From IMG/VR virus record IMGVR_UViG_3300037156_000005, positions 1 to 30,573 of that record: a stretch of DNA of 30,573 nt. One strand, written 5' to 3'. Of the stretch, positions 14,705 through 23,223 are shown one piece after another (the stretch's first letter is position 1; each line of letters opens with the position of its first letter). The notes under the pieces were generated by a model. The model ran no database searches, was not told the DNA's origin, and saw only the letters and a program-made list of their open reading frames with translations. The DNA is from a virus. Made by a program: the position numbers and the translations under genes.

Positions 14705-14931
14705 TCGAAAAAGATGGGTTGCATATGCCTCTGAATACAGAGGCTTTTGCAAGGTGCGTAAACCTAAGTCCGCAGGCCTGTTATATCCTTGAGCATGGCC
14801 TTGCTCCATACGCGGACCTGGCCCAGCACCTGACGCTTGAGGATGCGCTCAATCTGATCGAGCATCATCAGGTTTCGCAGCACAACAAATCCCTGATGGA
14901 GGAATTGCGGAATGAGCTCGGTAACCGTTGA
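14276..14931 (+). CDS. Tail assembly chaperone, -1 frameshift fusion (GT-like)
   Basis: If ribosomes slip back one base on T TTT TTA (14677-14683), reading continues AAC GGC AGG CGT without a stop through 14718 and into the open frame ending at 14931. The fusion would have 136 residues from the first frame plus 82 from the second, 218 in all. The second part (LNTEAFARCVNLSPQACYILEHGLAPYADLAQHLTLEDALNLIEHHQ) lacks its own good start: the first codon candidates are TTG 14719 and ATG 14725, neither with a ribosome site. Paired G/GT chaperones made by frameshifting are known in many tailed phages. Possible stimulatory pairing: ACCCA 14696-14700 with TGGGT 14715-14719. Confidence 0.8.
14677..14683 (+). 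promoter_or_regulatory. -1 ribosomal frameshift site
   Basis: The heptamer TTTTTTA lies in the reading frame as T TTT TTA (codons TTT at 14678, TTA at 14681). This is the X XXY YYZ form needed for simultaneous slippage of two tRNAs, the same heptamer as used by HIV-1 gag-pol. It is seven codons before the stop of the first frame. Confidence 0.8.
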
Positions 14932-17170
14932 TGAGCTGGTCATGCGCATTGAAATTGAACTGGATAAGTTCAAGTCTGATGCAAGCCAGGCCGAAGGGAT
15001 TGAGAAGCGCCTAAGAAGCGCTATCAAGGGCACAGAGGAAGGTTCTCGTGATGCGGGCAAGGCTATCAACGAGATGTCATCCGAGGTCTCCCAGTCAAAT
15101 CGCGAGCTTGGTAAAAGCGAAAAAGCCTTCATTGCTGCCACCGGTCGGGTCATAGCATTCTTGGGCGCCCTGTTCGCCTCAAACGCGATCCAGAAATTTA
15201 CCACTGCAATTTCAGATGCCAATGACCGGCTCGGCTTTATGTCCAAGCGTCTTGGCATTGCCGCTCGAGACGTGAAGGGTCTTGAGACTGCATTCTCTGC
15301 ACTCGGCGGATCCGGCACGTCTGCCAACAGCACAATCACAAACCTCAATCAGGGCATCCAAGAGATGATCCTGATGGGTAACGACTCGCTGATCCCCTTC
15401 TTTGGCGCGCTCGGCGTTGGCGTGGTTGACGCCACCGGCAACATCCGCCAGATGGATGACGTGCTGCTCGACATGGCCGACTCACTGTCTAAGATGAACC
15501 CTCAGCAGGCATATGCGCTTGCCTCGGCAATGGGTCTCGATGACGGCGTGGCAAACGCCCTGATCCAAGGCCGAGACGCCATGAAGGAAATGCTGGATAT
15601 GCAGAAGCAGATCTACGTTTCCAGCGAGACGGAGATCCGCGCCAGCCGAGAACTAAGCCGTGCCCAAGCCTTCCTGAATGCTCAATGGGACGGATTCAAG
15701 ACAATGGTGGCAAATGCCATCATCCCCGCCCTGCTCAAGATGACCAAAGTGGTTTCGGGCTGGATGGATTACCTGTCGCGCAACGAGCGGACGGTGCGCA
15801 ATTTCTTCGAAGGCGTAGCCATTGCTGTCGGCATAGTGCTTATTCCGGTCCTGATAAAGGCTGGTATTGCAATGCTGGCGCTGATCTCCCCCGTTCTTGG
15901 CGTTGCCGCTGTAGTCACAGGCCTTGCCGCTGCATTCGGCCTGCTGTATGACGACTACAAGACCTGGGCCGAAGGCGGAAAATCCCTGTTCAACTGGGAG
16001 CTTTTCGACAACTACATCAGGAAAACAGACATATCCGTCGACAGCCTTGCCAAGGGCCTGGCGCAGCTGCTTACCGGCTACGATTCGCTCTCTGATGCCC
16101 AGGAGGCATTCATGAAGTGGATGCGCGACAATGGTGTGATTGATGAGAATGGCCTGTCAGTACAGGGCCTGGCAAACGCATTCAAGCAACTCGGCAAGGA
16201 CATCTACGATTCAATACCGGCATTGCAGACGATAGTTCAACTGATCGGTGCCGTCATGGATGGTCGCTGGAGTGACGCCCTGTCGCTAGCTAAGAGCATT
16301 CCAGGGCAGATAGCTGGCACAGCCATTGACTTGGTTGGGGGCGCCGCTGGTCACGTCACAGGGGCCGTTGATACCGCCCTTGGCATGGATGCTGGTGCGA
16401 GCGGCACCATCTCGGGAACCGTAAAAAATGGCGTGGCATGGCTCAAGAATGAGCTGGCCGGATGGGTGGGCGCTCCAGAGTCCAAATCATCCGTATCTGG
16501 TTCTGGTCGCGGGTTTTCTGCTGACAAGGCGGCATCCATTGAGCGCGTTGCCGCCGAGATCGGCATGGAGCCAAACGACCTGGCGCAGATCATCAGCTTT
16601 GAGACTGGCGGCACGTTTGACACCAATGCGCGCAACCCGAAGTCCTCGGCTACCGGCCTCATCCAGAAGATGAAAGATCCTGACGGCAAGTATTACGGGC
16701 ATACCCGCGATGAGCTGGGGGCCATGAGCTTCGATGACCAGATGGAAAAAGTTGTTAAGCGTTACTTCCAGGAGCGAGGCTTTTCCGATGGTCGCACACA
16801 CAGCCTGGCAGACGGCTATGAGGCTGTGGCCGGATCTGGTTATAAAAAAGGCTCCCAGGCATACGATCTGAACAAGGTCTGGGATACAAATGGTGACGGC
16901 GTGATCGACAAGAACGAGCAATCTCAGTCGCCCCAGTTCCAGGCGCACGCCAATGACTGGATTGGCGCATCAAGAGCAGCATCAATGACCGGCATTCCAG
17001 GCATTAGCACCAACACTTCGGCATCGTCTAGCGGCGCTCCAACTGTTAACATCGACAGCATCACGGTGCAGACCTCTGCGACCACGCTACCCGAAGCCAC
17101 AAAAGAAGGCGTTGCGGCTGGCGTTGCCAGGGGCGGGAATATGCTTATTCAGCTTGGAGGTGGTCTTTAA
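14912..17170 (+). CDS. Tape measure protein with lysozyme-like domain
   Basis: A 752-residue protein starting at an ATG with GGAGG upstream and overlapping the chaperone frame by 20 bases. The N-terminal third is helical (KFKSDASQAEGIEKRLRSAI). A hydrophobic stretch at about 303-350 (GIVLIPVLIKAGIAMLALIS, then VLGVAAVVTGLAAAFGLLY) may insert in the inner membrane. Residues about 540-690 form a lysozyme/transglycosylase-like domain: Glu564 in ISFETGG, then NPKSSATGLIQ. This would cut peptidoglycan during DNA injection. A canonical EF-hand loop DTNGDGVIDKNE lies at 658-669. At the usual 1.5 angstrom per residue, the tail would be roughly 110 nm long. Confidence 0.93.
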   Translation: MSSVTVDELVMRIEIELDKFKSDASQAEGIEKRLRSAIKGTEEGSRDAGKAINEMSSEVSQSNRELGKSEKAFIAATGRVIAFLGALFASNAIQKFTTAISDANDRLGFMSKRLGIAARDVKGLETAFSALGGSGTSANSTITNLNQGIQEMILMGNDSLIPFFGALGVGVVDATGNIRQMDDVLLDMADSLSKMNPQQAYALASAMGLDDGVANALIQGRDAMKEMLDMQKQIYVSSETEIRASRELSRAQAFLNAQWDGFKTMVANAIIPALLKMTKVVSGWMDYLSRNERTVRNFFEGVAIAVGIVLIPVLIKAGIAMLALISPVLGVAAVVTGLAAAFGLLYDDYKTWAEGGKSLFNWELFDNYIRKTDISVDSLAKGLAQLLTGYDSLSDAQEAFMKWMRDNGVIDENGLSVQGLANAFKQLGKDIYDSIPALQTIVQLIGAVMDGRWSDALSLAKSIPGQIAGTAIDLVGGAAGHVTGAVDTALGMDAGASGTISGTVKNGVAWLKNELAGWVGAPESKSSVSGSGRGFSADKAASIERVAAEIGMEPNDLAQIISFETGGTFDTNARNPKSSATGLIQKMKDPDGKYYGHTRDELGAMSFDDQMEKVVKRYFQERGFSDGRTHSLADGYEAVAGSGYKKGSQAYDLNKVWDTNGDGVIDKNEQSQSPQFQAHANDWIGASRAASMTGIPGISTNTSASSSGAPTVNIDSITVQTSATTLPEATKEGVAAGVARGGNMLIQLGGGL

Positions 17171-17880
17171 TGGCGATCCCTGGAATACCGGACATCCCTG
17201 ACTTCAAGGGCCTGGTGACATCTGGCACTGATGCGCTGATCAGCTTCGGTGGCGCCACCCTGATCCGCATGATCTTCGGCAATCAGTGGGGTATCTTCAA
17301 TCAGTACGGCATCCCTATCATGCTGGCTGATACCGTGCACTCGCTGAAATACCAGAACAATTCGCAGATCGCTCAGGCTCCCGTTGAAAAGGGTTCGTTC
17401 GCCAGTTACAACAAAGTGCAGAACCCCTATCAGGCGACCGTGACAATGATTCGCGGCGGCGGTGACGTGACTAAGCGCGGGCTATTCATCGCTCAGCTTG
17501 AGCTACTATCCAAGTCCACCCTGCTCTTTCATGTCATCACGCCTGAATACGTGCACATCAACGCCTCAATCACCGGCTACGACTACGCACGCGACCCTAA
17601 CGCTGGCGCCCGCATGATCGTCGCCAACATCCACCTGGAAGAGGTTCGCGAGGCAAAGGTTACCTACGAGACCAAGGAGACCAAGAACCCGGATGATTCC
17701 CCGCAGGTCGACGGCGGCGAGCAGCAGCCAAAAGAGGCGAGCCAGTCATTGCTAAGCAAGGCCGTAGACACCGTGACTGGCGAAGGCGGCCTTCTGGATC
17801 AAGTGGAAACCCTAGGGGAAAAAGCCATGAGCGCATTCGATAAATTTGTTGGTGGTGCGCCCAAGGTTGTGACGCCATGA
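17170..17880 (+). CDS. Baseplate Dit-like protein
   Basis: A 236-residue protein. It begins with a hydrophobic low-complexity part (PGIPDIPDFKGLVTSGTDALISFGGATLIRM). The core then reads ADTVHSLKYQNNSQIAQAPVEKGSFASYNKVQNPYQATVTMIRGG, LELLSKSTLLFHVITPEYVHINASITGYDYARD and GARMIVANIHLEEVREAKV. This core is the pattern of Dit-like phage tail proteins that form the ring joining the tube to the hub. The tail from about 165 onward is polar and probably flexible. Start overlaps the tape measure stop by one base (TAATG), the usual arrangement at the beginning of the baseplate module. Confidence 0.8.
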   Translation: MAIPGIPDIPDFKGLVTSGTDALISFGGATLIRMIFGNQWGIFNQYGIPIMLADTVHSLKYQNNSQIAQAPVEKGSFASYNKVQNPYQATVTMIRGGGDVTKRGLFIAQLELLSKSTLLFHVITPEYVHINASITGYDYARDPNAGARMIVANIHLEEVREAKVTYETKETKNPDDSPQVDGGEQQPKEASQSLLSKAVDTVTGEGGLLDQVETLGEKAMSAFDKFVGGAPKVVTP

Positions 17881-18161
17881 CCTTAATGACCATCCGAACT
17901 GAGCCAATCCCGAATCAGTCGGTCTCCTATGCGCTCAATGGCTTGGCGTATACGATCGACATCAACACTCGCAGGGGGTCTCTATGTATCTCAGTTTGGC
18001 GCGCTGGAACCTACGTTCTGCGGAACAGGGCTCTTAGGGCTTACGCTCCAGTGGGGTTTGGATTGCAATTGGTAGACACCGAAGGTACAGATGATCCGCC
18101 AATGGACAACCCCTACTCTCAGCTCGGCACCCGCTGGCTCCTAATGGGTCTTGAAGCATGA
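17877..18161 (+). CDS. Baseplate plug-like protein (Pam3 gp18 type)
   Basis: A 94-residue beta-rich protein: TIRTEPIPNQSVSYALNGLAYTIDINTRRGSLCISVWRAGTYVLRNRALRAYAPVG, ending MDNPYSQLGTRWLLMGLEA. This size and layout, between the Dit-like and hub genes, matches the small plug protein seen in the cyanophage Pam3 baseplate family. It is thought to close the tube end before contraction. Overlaps of 4 bases on both sides indicate coupled translation. Evidence is gene order plus general sequence pattern. Confidence 0.75.
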   Translation: MTLMTIRTEPIPNQSVSYALNGLAYTIDINTRRGSLCISVWRAGTYVLRNRALRAYAPVGFGLQLVDTEGTDDPPMDNPYSQLGTRWLLMGLEA

Positions 18162-19036
18162 ACAAAAAGGTCATCCGCGTAACTATTACGCTCAACGGCG
18201 AAACCTTCGCGAAAGACGCCTCAATTCTGACCTCCGAGCAATTGCGCACGCTGTGTACTATCAATTTCGGCGGCGGCTCGGTTGTGCCAAATGCGGATAT
18301 CGCCGTCTATGGGCTGCCGATGGCGTCCATGCTCAAGCTGACACGCGTTCGCTGGCGAGATATCAAGAGCATGATGAACACCATCAAGATCGAGGCTGGC
18401 GACCAAGGAAGCGATCTGACAACGGTGTTTGAGGGCAACATCACATTCGCCTATATCGACATGAGCAATGCGCCAGACGTGTCGCTGAAGGTCACCAGCT
18501 CCACCGCCGCCCTAAACATCTATCAGCCAGCCTCCCCTATTACGTACAGCGGCCAGCAGTCGGTTGTCGGCGCCATCCAAGAGCTATGCGGTAAGATCGG
18601 CTGCGAACTGGAAAACAACGGCGTACCTGAGTCGCTGACAATGACGGACACCACTCTGGTCGACACTGATCTCAACAAGATCCGCGCCCTGTGCAAGCGA
18701 TATCAGATCGATCTGTACATTGAGCAGAAGCGCATCAGTATCGCTCCGCAGGGCGCACCTCGTCAGACCAAAATCGCCACGCTGCGCCCAGGATCTGGCT
18801 TGCTGGGCTACCCGGTGCCGACCATGCAGGGCATTGAGGTCCGCTGTCTGTTCAACCCCGGCATCACGTTCGGCGGCCTGATCAGGGTGGCCGACTCCAT
18901 AATCGAAAGCTGCAATGGCGATTGGAGGGTGTTCGGGGTTACACTTAGCCTGGAATCGGAAATGCCTGGTGGCAACTGGTTCATGGATATCAAGGCAACC
19001 TATAACGAGCCGAACAATGCAGCCATCAGTCGTTAA
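18158..19036 (+). CDS. Baseplate hub protein
   Basis: A 292-residue protein with the layout of myovirus hub proteins (gp27/gpD-like): an N-terminal beta part (VIRVTITLNGETF), PNADIAVYGLPMASMLKLTRVRW, KIEAGDQGSDLTTVFEGNITFAYIDM, then SVVGAIQELCGKIGCELENNGVP and IRALCKRYQIDLYIEQKRISI. The NIYQPASPITYSGQQSV segment is typical for the family. Trimers of the hub carry the spike and join it to the tube. The gene overlaps the spike gene by 20 bases. Two cysteines in CGKIGC are close but no metal site is evident. Confidence 0.85.
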   Translation: MNKKVIRVTITLNGETFAKDASILTSEQLRTLCTINFGGGSVVPNADIAVYGLPMASMLKLTRVRWRDIKSMMNTIKIEAGDQGSDLTTVFEGNITFAYIDMSNAPDVSLKVTSSTAALNIYQPASPITYSGQQSVVGAIQELCGKIGCELENNGVPESLTMTDTTLVDTDLNKIRALCKRYQIDLYIEQKRISIAPQGAPRQTKIATLRPGSGLLGYPVPTMQGIEVRCLFNPGITFGGLIRVADSIIESCNGDWRVFGVTLSLESEMPGGNWFMDIKATYNEPNNAAISR

Positions 19037-19661
19037 CCCGGCAACGCCAGAGCAGTCAGTCGGAGGCCCGCGAGAGTGGGAGTTTATCCTTGAGCGGCTG
19101 ATTGGCAAGTCGTATACCGTCACGCTGGTCAAGGTCGACGAAGTCAGAGCTGGCGGGACTGGCCCGGTTGGATTCCTGTCGGCAACCGACCTCATCCAGC
19201 AGATGGACGGAAATAACGACGGAATTGCCAATGTTCCGATGGAAAACATGCCCTACTTTCGACTTCAGGGTGGTGGAAATGCGGTGATTATCGACCCCAA
19301 GCCCGGAGATATTGGCCTGGCCGTGTTCGCTCGCCGTGATATCAGCGCTCTGAAGCAAAGCAAGACCGAAGGACCACCCCCAAGTCTGCGCAATCATGAC
19401 GTGTCAGACGGGCTTTACATCGGCGGCCTGCTCAACGGCGCACCAACCCAATGGATCCAGTTCCTGGATGCTGGCATCAACATCAAGGCTACTGCCGCCG
19501 TGACAATCGACGCCACACTGCTCCAGGTGAATTGCCCGATCAAATCGACCGGCGACATCACCGATCACACCAGTAGCATGCAAGTGATGCGCGACCAGTA
19601 CAATGAACACGCAGGACACTTGCCATCAGGCGGCGCTACGCCGAGCGTGCCAATGGAATGA
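19017..19661 (+). CDS. Baseplate central spike protein (gp138/gpV-like)
   Basis: A 214-residue protein starting at ATG 19017 inside the hub gene. Residues about 35-140 form an OB-fold-like N-terminal domain (SYTVTLVKVDEVRAGGTGPVGFLSATDLIQQ, FRLQGGGNAVIIDPKPGDIGLAVFARRD). A beta-helix-like stem follows (AGINIKATAAVTIDATLLQVNCPIKSTGDITDHTSSM). The end HAGHLPSGGATPSVPME resembles the tips of gpV/gp138 spikes, which are sharpened by a bound metal ion. The trimeric spike pierces the outer membrane. The MDGNNDGIANVP segment is Asp/Asn-rich but lies in a loop of this family and is not treated as an EF-hand. Confidence 0.88.
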   Translation: MQPSVVNPATPEQSVGGPREWEFILERLIGKSYTVTLVKVDEVRAGGTGPVGFLSATDLIQQMDGNNDGIANVPMENMPYFRLQGGGNAVIIDPKPGDIGLAVFARRDISALKQSKTEGPPPSLRNHDVSDGLYIGGLLNGAPTQWIQFLDAGINIKATAAVTIDATLLQVNCPIKSTGDITDHTSSMQVMRDQYNEHAGHLPSGGATPSVPME

Positions 19662-20011
19662 GAACCCTATTCCTTCTCCCGTCCACCTGGGATCTTGAGC
19701 TTGACAGCTCAGGTAATATCGCCGTTGCTAGCGACATTTATCAGCAGTCTCAGGACGTTGCCAGCGCATGTCGTACTTTTCGGCGTGATGTTTATTACGA
19801 CCAGCAGGCTGGCATCCCCTACTTCGAAAACGTGCTGGGACAATTTGGCTTCCCGCTCTCCCTTTACAAGATGTACCTGGAAGAGGCTGCAAAATCTGTC
19901 GACACACGCATAGTGTCTGCCAGCGCCCAGCTCAAGCTAACCGGTAGAGTTGCCGGCGGCTCCATCCTGTTCACCAATGATGAAAACCAAACCGGGCAGA
20001 TCAACCTATGA
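19658..20011 (+). CDS. Baseplate wedge protein (gp25/gpW-like)
   Basis: A 117-residue protein with the features of the gp25/gpW-type wedge component: WDLELDSSGNIAVASDIYQQSQDVASACRTFRRDVYYDQQAGIPYFENVLGQ near the N-terminus and a helical LYKMYLEEAAKSVDTRIVSASAQLKLTG in the middle. In contractile systems this protein starts sheath assembly on the baseplate. It follows the spike and precedes baseplate J, as in Mu-like and P2-like phages. Overlaps of 4 bases occur at both ends. Confidence 0.85.
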   Translation: MRTLFLLPSTWDLELDSSGNIAVASDIYQQSQDVASACRTFRRDVYYDQQAGIPYFENVLGQFGFPLSLYKMYLEEAAKSVDTRIVSASAQLKLTGRVAGGSILFTNDENQTGQINL

Positions 20012-21192
20012 TTCCATCCATCCAGTTCACCGAAGAAGGGTTGATCGTGCCTACTCGCGAAGAGATCACGGCAGGCCTGTGGGATATCATGCGAGACGCC
20101 TTTGGGCCGGATATCAATCCAGACGCCAGAACCCCACAGGGTCAGCTGGTAACTTCATTGACTGCTGTTATTCAGGATCGCGACAACGCCTCTGTCGAAC
20201 TTGGAAATAATTTCGACCCTCGCTATGCAATCGGCCAGTTTCAGGAAGCTCTTGCGGCCATTTATTTTTTGACCCGAAAGACAGCTACCAAATCAATCGC
20301 GCAACTTGAGTTCGTTGGGATTGCTGGGACCATCATTCCTCAAGGATTTGCAATGGTCGATGACGCTGGCATTGAGTGGCTGTGCATTAATTCAACGCCC
20401 CTCAGCTCAGACCTCGTTGAGTTCGCCTGTGCCGTTCCTGGCCCAGTTCAAGCCGCGCCGCGCACCATCCGCACATTCAAGCAGACGATTGACGGCATAG
20501 ATCGCGCAGAAAACCCAGATGCAGCAGCAGCCGGGTCGAATGAAGAGTCACGGGCAAACTTCGAAACGCGCCGCTATAACTCTGTGGCAGCCAACAGCAA
20601 GAACATGAACAGCTCAGTGCGCGGATCGGTAGATAACCTGCCTGGCGTAATCGACGTGTATGTCGACGACAACTTCACTGATAACACAGTGACCAAGGGC
20701 TCGACCAACTACCCAATGATCAGGAATAGCCTGCTGGTTTCCGTTGTTGGCGGCGACGATCAGGCGATTGCTGAGCAGATTGTAATCAAGGGCGGCACTG
20801 GCTGCTCTTTCGTTGGCAACACCACGGTCATATGGAAAGACACATCAGTTCCGGCATCACAGCCGCCTGAGTACGTGGTTAAGTTCTTGCGACCCGCCCA
20901 CGTCACCGTATTTATGCGACTGAGGGTTGTTGACCCTTCGGCAATCTCTTTTTCCAGCCTTGAGGCTGCCAAGTCTTCAATAATCTCTGAATTTCAGACC
21001 GGATCAAATCGCGCAAGGATTGGTGGTTTGGCTGTTGGCGCTAACTTCATGGTCGGACTTGATGTCGCAACAATCAGACCGGTAAGCCTTGAGATGTCTA
21101 CTGATGGTGTGTCCTGGAGTGAGTATCGCCAGTTTGGCGTAGACGAATCTCCTACCACATCATCGGCCAACATTAGCTTGGTGGGAATATGA
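20008..21192 (+). CDS. Baseplate protein J-like
   Basis: A 394-residue protein of the Baseplate_J family. It begins with REEITAGLWDIMRDAFGPDINPDARTPQGQLVTSLTAVIQDRDNAS, then FDPRYAIGQFQEALAAIYFLTRK, a beta-rich region (GTIIPQGFAMVDDAGIEWLCINS) and the characteristic NEESRANFETRRYNSVAANSKNMNSSVRGSVDNLPGVIDVYVDDN block. It forms the outer wedge of the baseplate and triggers contraction together with the DUF2612 protein. Codon use becomes less C-rich from here on, compared with the capsid and sheath genes, suggesting lower expression or different ancestry of the distal tail genes. Confidence 0.93.
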   Translation: MIPSIQFTEEGLIVPTREEITAGLWDIMRDAFGPDINPDARTPQGQLVTSLTAVIQDRDNASVELGNNFDPRYAIGQFQEALAAIYFLTRKTATKSIAQLEFVGIAGTIIPQGFAMVDDAGIEWLCINSTPLSSDLVEFACAVPGPVQAAPRTIRTFKQTIDGIDRAENPDAAAAGSNEESRANFETRRYNSVAANSKNMNSSVRGSVDNLPGVIDVYVDDNFTDNTVTKGSTNYPMIRNSLLVSVVGGDDQAIAEQIVIKGGTGCSFVGNTTVIWKDTSVPASQPPEYVVKFLRPAHVTVFMRLRVVDPSAISFSSLEAAKSSIISEFQTGSNRARIGGLAVGANFMVGLDVATIRPVSLEMSTDGVSWSEYRQFGVDESPTTSSANISLVGI

Positions 21193-21821
21193 TCAATCTA
21201 GAACAGACGGTTATGAGTCAGTACGCAAACAGTCCCAGGCTTATGGGGATTCTTCGCTCGGTCTGGGATGCGATTGATCCGGAACTGTTTACCAATGATT
21301 ATTATCGGCTGATAATGTCGATACCGACAGCGAATGGTATGGGGCTGGACATCTGGGGGAGGATCGTAGGGATAAGCAGAACAGTTTCCTTTGTGGATCC
21401 TAGCGGCGAATATCTTGGGTTTTCGACTGGGTTCTACCCTTTTAACGAGAGGCCATTTAGCGCGCCTGGAAGCGGTTCGGATACCTGGGAGCTGACAAAC
21501 GACGCCTACCGTGTCCTTATTTTGATGAAGGCTCTGGCGAATATTGTCTACGCCACGGCTCCAAACATAAACACACTGATGCGCGCCATGTTCGACAGGC
21601 CAGCTTATTGCCTGATAACCGGGCACATGAAAATGCGCTATGTCTTTGAGTTCGATCTATCCCCGTATCAGCGACATCTGGTTTACAATACCGACATCTT
21701 GCCCAGACCTTGCGGGGTCGAAATAAGCATTATCATAAACGCCGATCTTAGCGGTATATTCGGTTTCGATGGCTCAGGCCTACAGCCATTCGGCCAAGGA
21801 GTTTTCTACAATGCAGCCTGA
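21189..21821 (+). CDS. Baseplate DUF2612 protein (gpI-like)
   Basis: A 210-residue protein: NLEQTVMSQYANSPRLMGILRSVWDAIDPELFTNDYYRLIMSIPTANGMGLDIWGRIVGISR, then TWELTNDAYRVLILMKALANIVYATAPNINTLMRAMFDRPAYC. This is the DUF2612 pattern, the counterpart of P2 gpI, and it links the J-like wedge with the tail fibre. The C-terminal GIFGFDGSGLQPFGQGVFYNAA is a common ending and probably binds the fibre N-terminus. The gene overlaps the fibre gene by 11 bases. It shows more A+T in third positions than the head genes. Confidence 0.88.
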   Translation: MINLEQTVMSQYANSPRLMGILRSVWDAIDPELFTNDYYRLIMSIPTANGMGLDIWGRIVGISRTVSFVDPSGEYLGFSTGFYPFNERPFSAPGSGSDTWELTNDAYRVLILMKALANIVYATAPNINTLMRAMFDRPAYCLITGHMKMRYVFEFDLSPYQRHLVYNTDILPRPCGVEISIIINADLSGIFGFDGSGLQPFGQGVFYNAA

Positions 21822-23223
21822 TCTGATTTTGGTCCCGTTTGCTCAAGATGCGCCAGCGGTAAACGTTGACGCCATTCCTGTAAGCCTTGGTCCGTCCGAC
21901 CCGCCACAAGCTGCAAGCTGGAGCCAGGGGTTTCCGACCGTAACCATGACGCCTCTTGCGGCGGGTGGCATTCCGCCGCGAGGCCAGAGCTTTAACGGCG
22001 TACTCCAGGACATAACTCAGCATCTGGTTTATATCGGCGGGGGCGGCCAGTACAAATGGAGCCAAGCTTATGTGACTGCTAAGGGCGGCTACGCAATTGG
22101 CGACGTGATTCAGTCGGATGATGGTCTGCTCGCTTATGTGAGCATCGTTAATAACAACACTCAAAACTTCAATACCACGCCAGCATCTATCGGCCCTTCG
22201 TGGAGACTATGGGCTGGCGGGCAAGTCCCAGCTGCAACCACTGCCACGCCAGGTATCGCAAGAATTGCCACGCAGGTAGAGGTTGATAACTCCAACGGGA
22301 CGAATACCATTGTAACCCCGGCCACACTGGGGCAGAAATTTACGACTTACTTTGTGCAGGCCACTGAAACCGTAATGGGGGTTTTGCGGATAGCCACTGC
22401 CGCACAAGTTACTGCCGGGACCGACGACACAAGAGCGATCACCCCGCTAAAGCTTGCTCAGCGCCTGGCTTCCGCAATCGTGGCGGCCACCACTACAGTG
22501 GCTGGCATCGCCAGGATCGCAACTCAGACAGAGGTTGACAACTCTACTGGAGCCAATCTGATCGTTACGCCCGCCACCCTCGGTCAGAAGTTTACTGATT
22601 ATTTTAAGCAGGCAACTGAGTCTGTTATTGGCGTGCTGAGGATATCGACAACCGCACAAGTTACTGCTGGGACCGATGACGCAACTGCCATAACCCCGCT
22701 TAAACTTGCCCAGAGGCTGGCAGCGGTAGTTGTTTCTGCCACTACCAGTGTGGCGGGCATCTCCAGAATCGCCACCCAGACAGAGGTCAACAACTCGTCC
22801 GCAAACAATCTTGTCGTAACGCCTGCAACTCTCGGGGTTCTTCTGACCAACTACGTGGTTCAGGCTACTACGCTAGTCGCCGGTATTGCCAGGACTGCCA
22901 CTCAAGCCCTGGTAAATGCCGGGACCGACACTCAAACCATTGTAACTCCTGCAACTCTGCGCTTTGGTGTTTCATACAGCCTAAGTATTAATGGCTATAT
23001 AGTACTTCCATCATGGCTTGGCGGCATTGCTTTTCAATGGGGGTCGGTTGCTACGGCTGGTACGGTAACATTCCCTACCGCGTTTACGGCCGCATACATC
23101 GCAATTGCATCCTCAAATATTAACGGTAACTTCACAAGCACAAGCGCGCTAACCACAACCTCCGTGCTTCTGTCTAATTCAGGAAACCAGCCTATGACAT
23201 GGTTTGCTTTGGGGAGAGTGTAA
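21811..23223 (+). CDS. Tail fibre protein with 42-residue repeats
   Basis: A 470-residue fibre. ATG 21811 is used because AAGGAG lies 8-9 bases upstream. Residues 1-140 form an N-terminal anchor (GGIPPRGQSFNGVLQDITQHLVYIGGGGQYKWSQ). Residues about 148-385 consist of six 42-residue repeats alternating between two types: GIARIATQxEVDNS...VTPATLGQKFT and GVLRIATAAQVTAGTDD..AITPLKLAQRL. The C-terminal tip (IAFQWGSVATAGTVTFPTAFTAAYIAI...WFALGRV) has the gp53-like tail-fibre end pattern and is the probable receptor-binding part. The fibre should be a trimer. It determines host range, and its tip would be the most variable part. Confidence 0.9.
   Translation: MQPDLILVPFAQDAPAVNVDAIPVSLGPSDPPQAASWSQGFPTVTMTPLAAGGIPPRGQSFNGVLQDITQHLVYIGGGGQYKWSQAYVTAKGGYAIGDVIQSDDGLLAYVSIVNNNTQNFNTTPASIGPSWRLWAGGQVPAATTATPGIARIATQVEVDNSNGTNTIVTPATLGQKFTTYFVQATETVMGVLRIATAAQVTAGTDDTRAITPLKLAQRLASAIVAATTTVAGIARIATQTEVDNSTGANLIVTPATLGQKFTDYFKQATESVIGVLRISTTAQVTAGTDDATAITPLKLAQRLAAVVVSATTSVAGISRIATQTEVNNSSANNLVVTPATLGVLLTNYVVQATTLVAGIARTATQALVNAGTDTQTIVTPATLRFGVSYSLSINGYIVLPSWLGGIAFQWGSVATAGTVTFPTAFTAAYIAIASSNINGNFTSTSALTTTSVLLSNSGNQPMTWFALGRV
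22252..22965 (+). repeat. Tandem 126-bp repeats in the tail fibre gene
   Basis: Equivalent glycine codons recur at 22252, 22378, 22504, 22630, 22756 and 22882, exactly 126 bases apart. Odd and even units differ (A and B types), so the higher-order period is 252 bases, with A-B repeated three times and the last unit shortened to about 28 codons. A units share TPATLGQKF, B units share AQVTAGTDD and ITPLKLAQRL. Confidence 0.88.

Noticed and set aside
19204-19239. EF-hand-like MDGNNDGIANVP in the spike protein
   Set aside because: Only part of the loop pattern is present and the position-12 acidic residue is missing; it belongs to the usual spike N-domain.
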